This document shows, one piece after another, positions 41,018 through 49,264 of a stretch of 59,700 nucleotides of DNA (positions are counted from its first letter, which is position 1; every line of letters starts with the position of its first letter). The translations under genes and the position numbers were made by a program. The notes beneath the pieces are model-generated. The model made no database searches. It was not told the origin of the DNA and saw only the letters and a program-made list of their open reading frames with translations. Origin of the DNA: an uncultured Christensenellaceae bacterium (lineage in GTDB: Bacteria > Bacillota > Clostridia > Christensenellales > Christensenellaceae); assembly GCA_934373295.1 (NCBI GenBank), contig CAKROK010000003.1, forward strand, positions 1-59,700, written 5' to 3'.

Positions 41018-42559
41018 TTGGATGCTTTATGGTATATCCTTGTAGGCGTCGGTTGCCTCGCCATAGGCCTTGTAGTAGGCTTTATGTACAGGAAAAACAT
41101 CGCCGAGAAGAAGATAGGCCGTGCCGAAGAATCCGTAGCCCTCATGATTGAGGATGCCTCTAAAAAGGCGGAGACGATCAGGAAGGAAAACGTCCTTCAG
41201 GCAAAAGAAGAGATCCACAAGCTTAGAGCAGAATTTGACAAAGAAACTAAAGAAAGACGCAATGAACAAAACAAGCTCGACCGCAGGCTGACTCAGAGAG
41301 AGGAAAACCTCGAGAAGAAATACGAGGCTGCGGAGCAAAAGGAAGAACAGCTTAATAAAAAGCTCAAGGAAGTGAGCGACCTCAAGGAGGATATCCAGAA
41401 GGCGCATAAGCGCGAGATGGAGGAGCTTGAGCGCATAGCCGAGCTCACCCGCGACGAGGCTAAAGAGCTGCTTTTGGAAAAAGTCGAGCAGGAGGCTCGC
41501 CATGATATGGCGGTCATGCTTCGCGATATTGAGACCAAGGCAAAGAGCGAAGCGGAAAAGAAGGCAAGACACATCGTTTCTCTGGCTATACAGAGATGTG
41601 CGGCCGACCACGTTGCGGAGTCTACGGTGTCCGTAGTAAACCTCCCCAACGACGAAATGAAGGGGCGTATAATCGGCAGAGAGGGCAGGAATATCCGTGC
41701 GCTCGAAACCGCTACCGGTATAGATTTGATAATCGATGACACTCCCGAGGCTGTTATCCTTTCGGGATTTGACCCTGTCAGGAGGGAAATCGCGAGGATA
41801 GCGCTCGAGAAGCTCATCATCGACGGCAGGATACATCCCGCGCGTATCGAGGAAATGGTAAACAAGGCCAAAAAGGAGGTCGACCAGCAGATAAAGGAGG
41901 CGGGCGAAAACGCCGCTTTCGATATGGGCATACACAACCTCCATCCCGAGCTGATAAAGCTCTTGGGAAGGCTGCGCTACCGCACGAGCTACGGGCAGAA
42001 TGTATTAAAGCATTCGCTCGAGGTCGCGAACCTCGCCGCGACTATGGCCGCGGAGCTGGGCGCAGATGTAAAGCTCGCAAAGAGGGCGGGTCTGCTGCAT
42101 GATATCGGCAAGGCTATCGATCATGAGGTCGAGGGGCCGCATGTGCAGATAGGTGCAGATGCCGCAAAGAAATATAGAGAAAACGCCGACGTCGTTAACG
42201 CAATAGCCGCGCATCACGGCGATGTTGAGGCAAAGACGGTCGAGGCGGTCCTTGTGCAGGCGGCGGACGCCATTTCCGCGGCAAGGCCGGGCGCAAGGAA
42301 GGAAACCTTGGAAAATTATGTAAAGCGTCTTGAAAGTTTAGAGGAAATTGCAAATTCATTCGCGGGGGTTGAGAAATCCTTTGCCATTCAGGCGGGTCGT
42401 GAGGTCAGGATAATAGTTAAGCCGGACGACATCGACGACGCGGGAACGGCGCTCATCGCGCGCGATATATGCAAGAAGATTGAAAACGATCTCGATTATC
42501 CCGGACAGATAAAGGTAAATGTCATCAGGGAGACAAGGTCTGTAGATTACGCAAAGTAA
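41018..42559 (+). CDS. rny: Ribonuclease Y
   Basis: A 513-aa membrane-anchored endoribonuclease that initiates mRNA decay. One N-terminal membrane helix (ALWYILVGVGCLAIGLVVGFMY) is followed by a long coiled coil (about 30-200), a KH domain (VVNLPNDEMKGRIIGREGRNIRALE in two parts, GREG at the RNA loop), and an HD domain with the metal pair in GLLHDIGKAIDHE (about 350) and AHHGDVE. I favour the TTG at 41018: AGGAGG (41001-41006) is eleven bases away, while the GTG at 41006 overlaps the SD itself. Confidence 0.95.
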   Translation: MDALWYILVGVGCLAIGLVVGFMYRKNIAEKKIGRAEESVALMIEDASKKAETIRKENVLQAKEEIHKLRAEFDKETKERRNEQNKLDRRLTQREENLEKKYEAAEQKEEQLNKKLKEVSDLKEDIQKAHKREMEELERIAELTRDEAKELLLEKVEQEARHDMAVMLRDIETKAKSEAEKKARHIVSLAIQRCAADHVAESTVSVVNLPNDEMKGRIIGREGRNIRALETATGIDLIIDDTPEAVILSGFDPVRREIARIALEKLIIDGRIHPARIEEMVNKAKKEVDQQIKEAGENAAFDMGIHNLHPELIKLLGRLRYRTSYGQNVLKHSLEVANLAATMAAELGADVKLAKRAGLLHDIGKAIDHEVEGPHVQIGADAAKKYRENADVVNAIAAHHGDVEAKTVEAVLVQAADAISAARPGARKETLENYVKRLESLEEIANSFAGVEKSFAIQAGREVRIIVKPDDIDDAGTALIARDICKKIENDLDYPGQIKVNVIRETRSVDYAK

Positions 42560-42567
42560 TGGATTTT

Positions 42568-42600
42568 GGCGGCTGTCTGATTTTTAGCGGCCGCCTTTTT
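42568..42600 (+). terminator. Intrinsic terminator after rny
   Basis: GGCGGC (42568-42573) pairs with GCCGCC (42590-42595), followed by five T. The loop is long (16 bases). Confidence 0.7.
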
Positions 42601-42662
42601 ATCAAAAATACGCAAATAACGTGCATATGATGCGATAAATTCGAGTTTTTTTAAAAAAAGAC

Positions 42663-42690
42663 TTGTTTTTTGCATTGCGTATGCTATAAT
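42663..42690 (+). promoter_or_regulatory. rpmE promoter
   Basis: TTGTTT (42663-42668) and a perfect TATAAT (42685-42690) are 16 bases apart. Confidence 0.6.
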
Positions 42691-42725
42691 AGTAGTTGCG
42701 ATTTTACCAAGAAGGGGTGAAAACT

Positions 42726-42926
42726 ATGAAACAGAACATACATCCTGCATATGGCGAATGTAAGGTTACCTGTGCTTGCGGCGAAGTATTTTACACAGGC
42801 TCTGTAAAGAAGGAAATGAAGGTGGATATTTGCTCCAAGTGCCATCCTTTCTTCACAGGCAAGCAGAAGTTAGTCGATACTGGCGGCCGTGTCGATCGTT
42901 TCAAGAAGAGATACGGTATGAAGTAA
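42726..42926 (+). CDS. rpmE: 50S ribosomal protein bL31
   Basis: A 66-aa protein, MKQNIHPAYGECKVTCACG at the start and HPFFTGKQKLVDTGGRVDRF near the end. Cys at about 16, 18, 36 and 39 (CxC and CxxC) make it the zinc-containing form. ATG at 42726 follows GGGGTGA; the frame is open to 42696 but that part is not bL31-like. It heads the rpmE, DUF1385, prmC, prfA group typical of Clostridia. Confidence 0.96.
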   Translation: MKQNIHPAYGECKVTCACGEVFYTGSVKKEMKVDICSKCHPFFTGKQKLVDTGGRVDRFKKRYGMK

Positions 42927-42939
42927 GCAGCAAAAAAAC

Positions 42940-42964
42940 ACAGACCGCTTTGGTCTGTTTTTTT
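42940..42964 (+). terminator. Intrinsic terminator after rpmE
   Basis: ACAGACC (42940-42946) and GGTCTGT (42952-42958) around GCTTT, flanked by an A run on the left and seven or more T on the right. Confidence 0.92.
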
Positions 42965-43087
42965 GCATACGGATTTTTTACCGAAGGATAAACTGGGAGA
43001 AATTCGTAAGCTTGATAAAATATTTTCAAACGTACTTCATAATTATCCGCTATTATATATGTAGCTTTTTGTAAAAAGGAGAAAAAT

Positions 43088-44155
43088 ATGGCCAAAGACC
43101 ATGAGATAAAATACTGTCAGATCGGCGGGCAGGGCGTCTTAGAGGGCGTCATGATGCGCGCGCCGGAAAAGAGTGCGCTTGCGGTGCGCCGTGCGGACGG
43201 CTCGATAGCCACTAAGGTTTGGGACACCAAAAAGATAACCAACAAGTTTCTGCGCCTGCCTCTTGTGAGGGGCGTGGTCAGCCTTGTGGATTCTATGTAC
43301 TCGGGCGTAAAGATAATCTCCGACTCCGCGCGGCTGTATGACGAACAGGATGTCGAGAGCTATGAGCCCAATGACTTTGAAAAGTTCATCGCGAAAAAGA
43401 CGGGCAAGGACGCGATGAGCGTGATGATGCTTTTCGCCGTGATAATCGCGCTCGTGCTTTCCGTGGGGCTGTTCTTCTTCCTGCCTCAGCTTTTGATATC
43501 GGCGCTAAATCCCATAATCACCAGCCCGCTTTTGAGGGTGCTCGTAGAGGGCGTGATAAGAATACTCATTTTCATAGGCTATCTGCTGCTCTGCACGCTC
43601 ATGAAGGATATCAAGCGCGTGTTTATGTATCATGGAGCGGAGCACAAGACCATAGCCTGCTATGAGGCGGGCGAGCCGCTGGACGTCGAGCATGCGCGCA
43701 CCAAGCGCCGCCTGCATCCGCGCTGCGGCACGAGCTTTTTATTGCTCGTCATGATAATCGCGATACTTCTCTATGCGTGCATGGACGTGCTGTTCGGGCT
43801 TAACAACAACCTTTGGATAAGAATGGCGACGCGCCTCATCTGCCTGCCCATAATTGCGGGCATATCCTATGAGGTCTTAAAGCTGTGCGCGAAGTATGAA
43901 AACTGGTTCACTAAGGCGCTGCGCTGGCCGGGTATGCAGCTGCAAAGGCTGACCACCAAGGAGCCTACCGACGATATTTTGGAGATAGGCATTCTCGCGT
44001 TTGAGCTTGCGCTCAACGAAAAGAGCGAGGAGGAGTTGGAAGCGCTCAAGCACAGCTTTGAGCATATAGTACCGGTGGAAGAACAGGAAAAACAGGAAAA
44101 ACAGGAAAAACAGCCGGTTACGGAGGATGACCCCGATGAAGCTGGGGAGAATTGA
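43088..44155 (+). CDS. DUF1385 (YqhQ-type) membrane protein
   Basis: A 355-aa integral membrane protein of the DUF1385 family. It starts with the conserved IGGQGVLEGVMMRAPEK. Membrane segments are at about 113-138, 150-175, 210-235 and 245-265, and the family signature FMYHGAEHKTIACYEAGEPL...HPRCGTSFLL lies near 180-215. The C-terminal tail is highly charged with a QEK repeat. Function is unknown, though it is nearly always next to rpmE, prmC and prfA. AAAGGAG precedes the ATG. It overlaps prmC by 20 bases. Confidence 0.93.
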   Translation: MAKDHEIKYCQIGGQGVLEGVMMRAPEKSALAVRRADGSIATKVWDTKKITNKFLRLPLVRGVVSLVDSMYSGVKIISDSARLYDEQDVESYEPNDFEKFIAKKTGKDAMSVMMLFAVIIALVLSVGLFFFLPQLLISALNPIITSPLLRVLVEGVIRILIFIGYLLLCTLMKDIKRVFMYHGAEHKTIACYEAGEPLDVEHARTKRRLHPRCGTSFLLLVMIIAILLYACMDVLFGLNNNLWIRMATRLICLPIIAGISYEVLKLCAKYENWFTKALRWPGMQLQRLTTKEPTDDILEIGILAFELALNEKSEEELEALKHSFEHIVPVEEQEKQEKQEKQPVTEDDPDEAGEN

Positions 44156-44978
44156 AGCGATAAGATATTATAAGGGCTTGCTTTGCGGCATGGGCATGGA
44201 GGAAAACGAAGCCGAGGCCGAGGCGAAGCACGCCCTTTCGGCAATAATAGGCTGCGATATAAGCGACCTGTATTTAAAGGGAACGGAGCAGGTGACGGAC
44301 AATCAGCAGTTCCGCATGAACGAGCTTTTAAAGGAGCGCGAAAAGGGCACGCCCCTCGCGTACATCCTAAACGAGCGCTGGTTCATGGGGCTGCGCTTTT
44401 ACGTCGACGAAAACGTGCTCATCCCGCGGCAGGAGACGGAGCTTTTGGCGGAGACTGCCATCCAGCTCATGCGCTTTAAGAGCTATTCGACCGTATTAGA
44501 CCTATGCACGGGCAGCGGCTGCGTCGCGATATCCATCGCGAAGTACAGCAGGGCGGCGGTGAGTGCGGCGGATATATCATCGGCGGCGCTGGATGTAGCA
44601 AAGAAAAATGCGCGCGATCTGGGCGTGAATATAAGGCTGGTAGAGGGCGACCTCTTTGAAAATATCCCCGAGCGCTTTGATATTATAACGGCTAATCCGC
44701 CGTATATTGCGCAGAATGTGTATGAGGGGCTTATGAGAGAGGTGCGTGAGCATGAGCCCAGGCTGGCGCTCGTCGCGCCGGATAATGGTCTCGCGTTTTA
44801 CAGGCGCATCGCGGCGCAGGCGGGAGCGCATATGAACGCCGGAGCAACTCTGCTCATGGAGATAGGCGACGAGCAGGGGGAAGCCGTATCGCGAATTTTA
44901 AAAGACGCGGGCTTTAATGACGTGCGCATAACCAAGGATTACAGCGGAAACGACCGCCTCGCGAGCGCGGTATTATGA
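44136..44978 (+). CDS. prmC: Release factor glutamine methyltransferase PrmC
   Basis: A 280-aa SAM-dependent enzyme that methylates the Gln of the GGQ motif in release factors. It has PLAYILNERWFMGLRFYV, LIPRQETELLAE, the SAM loop LDLCTGSGCVAISIA (about 115-130) and the catalytic NPPY motif in ITANPPYIAQN (about 183). I choose ATG 44136: GGAGG (44122-44126) is nine bases upstream, and the first ATG at 44127 directly abuts it. It is coupled to DUF1385 and lies next to prfA, whose product is its substrate. Confidence 0.95.
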   Translation: MKLGRIEAIRYYKGLLCGMGMEENEAEAEAKHALSAIIGCDISDLYLKGTEQVTDNQQFRMNELLKEREKGTPLAYILNERWFMGLRFYVDENVLIPRQETELLAETAIQLMRFKSYSTVLDLCTGSGCVAISIAKYSRAAVSAADISSAALDVAKKNARDLGVNIRLVEGDLFENIPERFDIITANPPYIAQNVYEGLMREVREHEPRLALVAPDNGLAFYRRIAAQAGAHMNAGATLLMEIGDEQGEAVSRILKDAGFNDVRITKDYSGNDRLASAVL

Positions 44979-45000
44979 GAAAAATATAAGGGTAGTAAAC

Positions 45001-46062
45001 ATGAGAGATAAGCTAAAAAGGCTCAAGAGCCGATATGAGGAGCTCACCGGCCAGATAAGCGACAGCGAGATAATCGCGGATCACGAGAGATGGCAGAAGC
45101 TCGTAAAGGAGCATTCCGAAATAGAGCCGATAATCGAAAAATACGACGAGCTGGCCGCGGACGAGGCGCAGATAGCCGAGTTAAAGCAGATGCTGCACGA
45201 TGAGACGGACGCGGAGATGCTTTCAATGATAAAGGAGGAGCTTTCCGAAAAGGAGCACGCTATCCCCGAGATAGAGAGCGAGTTAAAGCTCATGCTCATC
45301 CCCAAGGACCCGAACGACGATAAGAACGTTATATTGGAGGTACGCGCGGGAACGGGCGGTGACGAAGCGGCGCTTTTCGGCATGGACCTCCTTCGGATGT
45401 ATCAGCGCTATGCCGAGCGCAGGCGCTATAAGACGGAGATGTTAACGACCAACTTCACCGAGATGGGCGGAGTTAAGGAGGTCGTCATGCTCATATCCGG
45501 AAAGGGCGCGTATTCGCGTCTTAAATATGAAAGCGGCGTACACCGCGTTCAGCGCGTCCCCGAGACGGAATCGGGCGGGAGGATACACACATCCGCCGCG
45601 ACGGTCGCCGTCTTGCCTGAGGCGCAGGACGTGGACATTCAGATAAACCCCAACGACATCCGCTGTGACGTATACCGCGCGAGCGGCAACGGCGGTCAGT
45701 GCGTAAACACGACGGATTCCGCCGTGAGGCTCACGCACATCCCCACCGGGCTGGTAGTGACGTGTCAGGATGAAAAATCACAGCTCAAGAACAAGGAAAA
45801 GGCGATGAAGGTGTTAAAGAGCCGCCTCTATGACATGGCCGTTTCCGAGCAGGAGCGTGAGCTTGCGGAGAACAGAAAGAGCCAGGTCGGCTCGGGCGAC
45901 AGGAGCGAGCGCATAAGGACGTATAACTTCCCCCAGGGCAGAGTGACAGATCATCGAATCGGGCTCACACTGTATAAGCTGGACGCATTTTTAGACGGCG
46001 ATATGGACGAGATCATAGACGCGCTGATATATGCGGACAAAGAGGAAAAGATAAAAGAATAG
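45001..46062 (+). CDS. prfA: Peptide chain release factor 1
   Basis: A 353-aa release factor for UAA and UAG. The stop-codon recognition tripeptide is PET in RVPETESGGRIHTS (PxT of RF1, about 183), and the GGQ peptide-release motif lies in ASGNGGQCVNTTDSAVRLTH (split at about 225). The N-terminal coiled coil and the C-terminal FPQGRVTDHRIGLTLY are normal. It is 22 bp after prmC. Confidence 0.97.
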   Translation: MRDKLKRLKSRYEELTGQISDSEIIADHERWQKLVKEHSEIEPIIEKYDELAADEAQIAELKQMLHDETDAEMLSMIKEELSEKEHAIPEIESELKLMLIPKDPNDDKNVILEVRAGTGGDEAALFGMDLLRMYQRYAERRRYKTEMLTTNFTEMGGVKEVVMLISGKGAYSRLKYESGVHRVQRVPETESGGRIHTSAATVAVLPEAQDVDIQINPNDIRCDVYRASGNGGQCVNTTDSAVRLTHIPTGLVVTCQDEKSQLKNKEKAMKVLKSRLYDMAVSEQERELAENRKSQVGSGDRSERIRTYNFPQGRVTDHRIGLTLYKLDAFLDGDMDEIIDALIYADKEEKIKE

Positions 46063-46065
46063 CTT

Positions 46066-46190
46066 ATGCCGTCAAAAGCACCCGCCCTTCCGCCCTTTTT
46101 CTGCGACAGCCCTTGCCGGTGTACTAATATGTACAACCGACTGCGGGCTGCTTGAAAAATGACGAAAAATCAGGCACTTTTGCCAGCATA
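46066..46190 (+). repeat. Structured 3'-end repeat, family E, copy 3
   Basis: It begins three bases after the prfA stop. Outer arms are TATGC...TCAAAAG and CTTTTG...GCATA; the core is CTGCGACAGCCC, GTAC-TAATAT-GTAC, GGGCTGCTTGAAAAATGACG. Relative to copy 2 the inner arms change CGGC/GCCG to CGGT/ACCG, a compensatory pair. Same orientation as prfA. Confidence 0.78.
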
Positions 46191-46248
46191 AGGAATGATA
46201 ATCATAAAAATAGATAAAATCAATAAAAATCGTATCAGGATAATATAG

Positions 46249-47283
46249 ATGCAGACGGTCATTTATGATTTGAAAACTCAATATGACGAGGGGATGGACG
46301 CTGCGGCGCGCGCGATCTGCGCAGGCGAGCTTGTAGCGATGCCCACGGAGACGGTATACGGACTGGCGGCGGACGCCATGAACGCAGACGCAGTCGCGCA
46401 GATATTTTCGGTAAAGGGCCGTGCGCAGGACAACCCGCTCATCGTACACATAGACAGAGTCGAGAGCATAGACGAAATAGCGTACATTAGCCCGCTCGCC
46501 GAAAAGCTGACCCGCTACTGGCCGGGGCCGCTAACGATGGTGCTCAAAAAGCGGGAGGGAGTGATACCCGACGTGGTGACCTGCGGCATGGACACCGTGG
46601 CGATAAGGCTGCCCGCGAGCGAATATGCGCGCGAGCTTATAAGGCGCAGCGGACGCTTCATAGCCGCGCCCTCCGCGAATATCTCGGGAAAGCCCAGCCC
46701 CACGCGGGCGGCGCATGTCGCGCATGACTTTTTGGAAAAAATCCCCATAATACTGGATGGTGGAGAGTGCGCAGTCGGTCTGGAATCCACCGTCGTCGCG
46801 GCATACGGCGATAAGCCCGTGATACTCCGCCCGGGCGGGATAACGGAGGACATGATAAAAGACGCCGCCGGATGTGTGGAGATATCCCCCGCCGTGCTCA
46901 ACGGCTTAAAGGAGGGCGAGCGTGCGCAGTCCCCGGGGATGAAGTATAAGCACTATGCCCCCAAGGCACGCGTCGTTATAGCGGACGGCGATACGCGGGA
47001 GAGCATATTGCGCACTATCATCCGCCTGTATGACGAATCGCACGACGACCCGCTCATACTCTGCGGGGAGGACGTGGCGAGCTTGCTGGGCGACCGCCGC
47101 AAAAGGGCGATAGGCAGAACGCCGCAGGACATTGCGCATCATCTGTTTGATGAGCTGCGCCGAGCGGACGACGAGGATGAAAAATTTTTGATTTTAGAGG
47201 CAGTAAAGCCGCAGGGCATTGGCCTTGCCGTGATGAACAGGGCGCTGCGTGCGGCGGGCTTCAAGGTTATAAAGGGTGATTGA
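46249..47283 (+). CDS. ywlC: Threonylcarbamoyl-AMP synthase, Sua5 type
   Basis: A 344-aa enzyme making threonylcarbamoyl-AMP for the t6A37 modification of ANN-decoding tRNAs. The TsaC core (about 1-205) has AMPTETVYGLAADAMN, VKGRAQDNPLIVHI, and PSANISGKPSPT; the C-terminal Sua5 domain begins after SPGMKYKHYAPKA (about 225). SD AGGA is in the short leader following repeat copy 3. The ywlE-type gene follows after one base. Confidence 0.95.
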   Translation: MQTVIYDLKTQYDEGMDAAARAICAGELVAMPTETVYGLAADAMNADAVAQIFSVKGRAQDNPLIVHIDRVESIDEIAYISPLAEKLTRYWPGPLTMVLKKREGVIPDVVTCGMDTVAIRLPASEYARELIRRSGRFIAAPSANISGKPSPTRAAHVAHDFLEKIPIILDGGECAVGLESTVVAAYGDKPVILRPGGITEDMIKDAAGCVEISPAVLNGLKEGERAQSPGMKYKHYAPKARVVIADGDTRESILRTIIRLYDESHDDPLILCGEDVASLLGDRRKRAIGRTPQDIAHHLFDELRRADDEDEKFLILEAVKPQGIGLAVMNRALRAAGFKVIKGD

Positions 47284-47284
47284 T

Positions 47285-47743
47285 ATGGAAAACAGGATGG
47301 TAATACTATTTATTTGTACGGGCAACACCTGCCGCAGTCCCATGGCGGCGGCGCTCATGCAGCGCGAGCTGGACGCGCGCGGGATAGACGCAAAGGCGCT
47401 TTCCGCGGGGATGGGCTTTCCGGGAGAGCCGGTGAGCAAGAACGCGGTCGAGGCGATGAAAAAAAAGGGCATCGACATATCCGCGCACACATCCCAGACG
47501 GCGGAGCACATGCTGTTAAACGCGGCGGACATAATACTCACGATGCAGGACGTCCACAAGCAGGTGGTCGAGTTAAGTCACGAAAAATCGCGCGGAAAGA
47601 CGTTCACCCTAAAGGAGTTCGTGGGTGAGCAGGGCGACGTCCCCGATCCCTACGGCGGCGATCAGGCGGAATACGACGCCTGTGCGGACGAGCTTGAGCG
47701 TCTCTGCAAAAAAGCGGCGGATAGGATAGAGAGGGAGAAGTAA
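47285..47743 (+). CDS. ywlE: Low-molecular-weight protein arginine phosphatase-like
   Basis: A 152-aa phosphatase of the LMW-PTP fold. The active-site loop is CTGNTCRS (Cys 11, Arg 17) and the general acid is in VPDPYGG (about 117-122). The Thr inside the loop matches YwlE, the protein-arginine phosphatase, rather than tyrosine phosphatases. I start at ATG 47285 (AAGGGTG six bases upstream), one base after the sua5 stop. The sua5-ywlE pairing is the same as in Bacillus. Confidence 0.9.
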   Translation: MENRMVILFICTGNTCRSPMAAALMQRELDARGIDAKALSAGMGFPGEPVSKNAVEAMKKKGIDISAHTSQTAEHMLLNAADIILTMQDVHKQVVELSHEKSRGKTFTLKEFVGEQGDVPDPYGGDQAEYDACADELERLCKKAADRIEREK

Positions 47744-47760
47744 CTTAATTGATATAATGG

Positions 47761-47788
47761 AAAAGAGTCTTGTCGGAGGCTCTTTTTC
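47761..47788 (+). terminator. Intrinsic terminator after ywlE
   Basis: AAAAGAG (47761-47767) pairs with CTCTTTT (47780-47786) with a partly paired loop, and T continues. Confidence 0.7.
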
Positions 47789-47789
47789 A

Positions 47790-47910
47790 GACCGCCTAAA
47801 AGCCCTGCCCTTCCGCCCTTTTCCTGCGACTCGGCTCAATCGACGTACTATAAGTACGCCTCATTCGCCTCGCTTGAAAAATGACGAAAAATCAGGCCTT
47901 TTAGACGGTC
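47790..47910 (+). repeat. Structured 3'-end repeat, family E, copy 4
   Basis: Outer arms GACCGCCTAAAAG (47790-47802) and CTTTTAGACGGTC (47898-47910) pair with one mismatch. CTGCGAC and GCTTGAAAAATGACG are kept, but the central arms are replaced by different sequence around GTACT-ATA-AGTAC. It has the same orientation as ywlE and follows its terminator. Confidence 0.78.
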
Positions 47911-47946
47911 TAATATCTAATTATTTATAAAACAAGGAAAACTTAA

Positions 47947-48345
47947 ATGGCAAAATATATTTATCCGGCGATATTTGAAGAGGACGAGGGCAGCATTGCG
48001 GTCACGTTTCCCGATCTGCCGAATTGTTTTACTCAGGGAGAGGATGAGCTTGATGCGCTTGAGATGGCAGAAGATGTGTTAAACGCCAAGCTCGTTTTTA
48101 TGGAGGATAAGAAGCAGGCGATTCCTGTGCCTACGGATATCAAAATGCTAAAGACAGAGGAAGGACAATATGTCTCGCTGGTTGTGGCGGATACCCTTAA
48201 ATACAGAAAGGTGAACTCAAATAAGGCGGTAAAAAAGACGCTCACGATTCCTTCATGGCTCAATGAAGCGGCAGAAAGTCAATCCGTGAACTTTTCACAG
48301 GTATTGCAGGATGCATTGATTCAAAAGATAGGACTTCAGCATTGA
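47947..48345 (+). CDS. HicB-family protein with ribbon-helix-helix tail
   Basis: Encodes 132 aa. The HicB head YIYPAIFEEDEGSIAVTFPDLPNCFTQG is the best match to the family consensus in this window. The tail KKTLTIPSWLNEAAESQSVNFSQVLQDAL is a ribbon-helix-helix. AAGGA lies upstream, and a terminator follows at 48355. It is monocistronic, so again no HicA partner is coupled to it. Confidence 0.87.
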   Translation: MAKYIYPAIFEEDEGSIAVTFPDLPNCFTQGEDELDALEMAEDVLNAKLVFMEDKKQAIPVPTDIKMLKTEEGQYVSLVVADTLKYRKVNSNKAVKKTLTIPSWLNEAAESQSVNFSQVLQDALIQKIGLQH

Positions 48346-48354
48346 TTTATAATT

Positions 48355-48373
48355 AGCCCTTCGGGGCTTTTTT
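48355..48373 (+). terminator. UUCG-loop terminator
   Basis: AGCCC-TTCG-GGGCT (48355-48368) closes on a C(UUCG)G tetraloop and is followed by T6. Confidence 0.9.
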
Positions 48374-48451
48374 AATTATAGGGAAGGCTTAACTTTAAAA
48401 GAGCGGGTAAACGTGGAAAGAAAACAAAACAAGTCGAGAAAGAACAGGCTT

Positions 48452-48529
48452 CCGAAAAGGTGGTAGCGACAGTGAGCCGTCGCGAGGGCGTTTACAACTT
48501 AAGCAGGCGAACCGAGCGTGCCTTTTTGG
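48452..48529 (+). repeat. R-type structured repeat, copy 2
   Basis: Its first 54 bases (48452-48505) are identical to 37400-37453. Ends pair as CCGAAAAGG with CCTTTTTGG (48521-48529, one wobble). It lies 80 bp left of the large multi-hairpin element. The remainder of 48374-48608 holds no gene. Confidence 0.85.
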
Positions 48530-48608
48530 GATGAAAGGAGCAGCGGCGTTATTAGACAATGAGGTTGCGTTTACGCGGCCTCATGTCAATTACGCTTGCT
48601 GCGACGAT

Positions 48609-49240
48609 AGGTTGCTTTGCCTCCGCAAAGCTCCATCTTAGAGATTTGTTCAAGTCAATAGCAGGTTTTTAAAGTCATTATTCAGATTGAGAACTTAGCT
48701 CTGTAATTTTTTCTGAAAACCTTGGTTTTCAGACTTTCCCATAAGAGGGCTGCCGCCCCCTCATCCTTCCCCGCAATTCGTTCAGGCTGAAATGCCTGCA
48801 TAAATGCTTAACTTAGTTTTAGGATATATCATGTTTCACGACAGTGGCGGTCTTAAAATCGCAAGCGATTTTAAGACCGTATACATTATTTTGAGTAAAT
48901 AGTCATGTTTGTGATTCCCGCTCGATTACAGAAATGTTGGCATAACTTCAATAAGCTGTTGTATGGTTTTTCTTTTGTGCAGCTTGTGACGGTCTTAAAA
49001 TTATGCTTCGCGATAATTTTACAGACCGTATACTTTAGTTTGTGGGAATAGTCTGGTTTTTGAGCTGCTGTGTCTGTGCGCTAACGCCAAAAAGCTTCAT
49101 CTCACACGTCCCTGTGCGGCGCAGGTTTTTGCGCGGCTTTGCCGCGCAAAAACTAAGCCCGCCCGCCAAAGGCGGGCGGGCACTTTCAAGCGCGAAACGG
49201 CGGGGGCCGTTTCGCGCTTGAAAGCTGCGCCGCACGTCGT
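48609..49240 (+). repeat. Large multi-hairpin element, full copy A
   Basis: About 630 bp, alignable along its length with 58291-58909. Hairpins in order: GCTTTGC/GCAAAGC (48614-48631); TCTGAAAACC/GGTTTTCAGA (48712-48733); GAGGG/CCCTC (48745-48762); a 15-bp perfect CGGTCTTAAAATCGC stem (48848-48879); a related CGGTCTTAAAATTATGC stem (48990-49028); then a clover closed by GTGCGGCGCAG/CTGCGCCGCAC (49114-49124, 49225-49235) with three palindromes of 13, 11 and 19 bp. No ORF of note. Either a structured RNA or a non-autonomous mobile element. Confidence 0.85.
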
Positions 49241-49264
49241 CTAACACAACGTACCAGCCGATAT

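Noticed and set aside
48831..48842. Further parS site near 48835 (ATGTTTCACGAC)
   Set aside because: Only one half-site matches; the second half lacks GAAAC.
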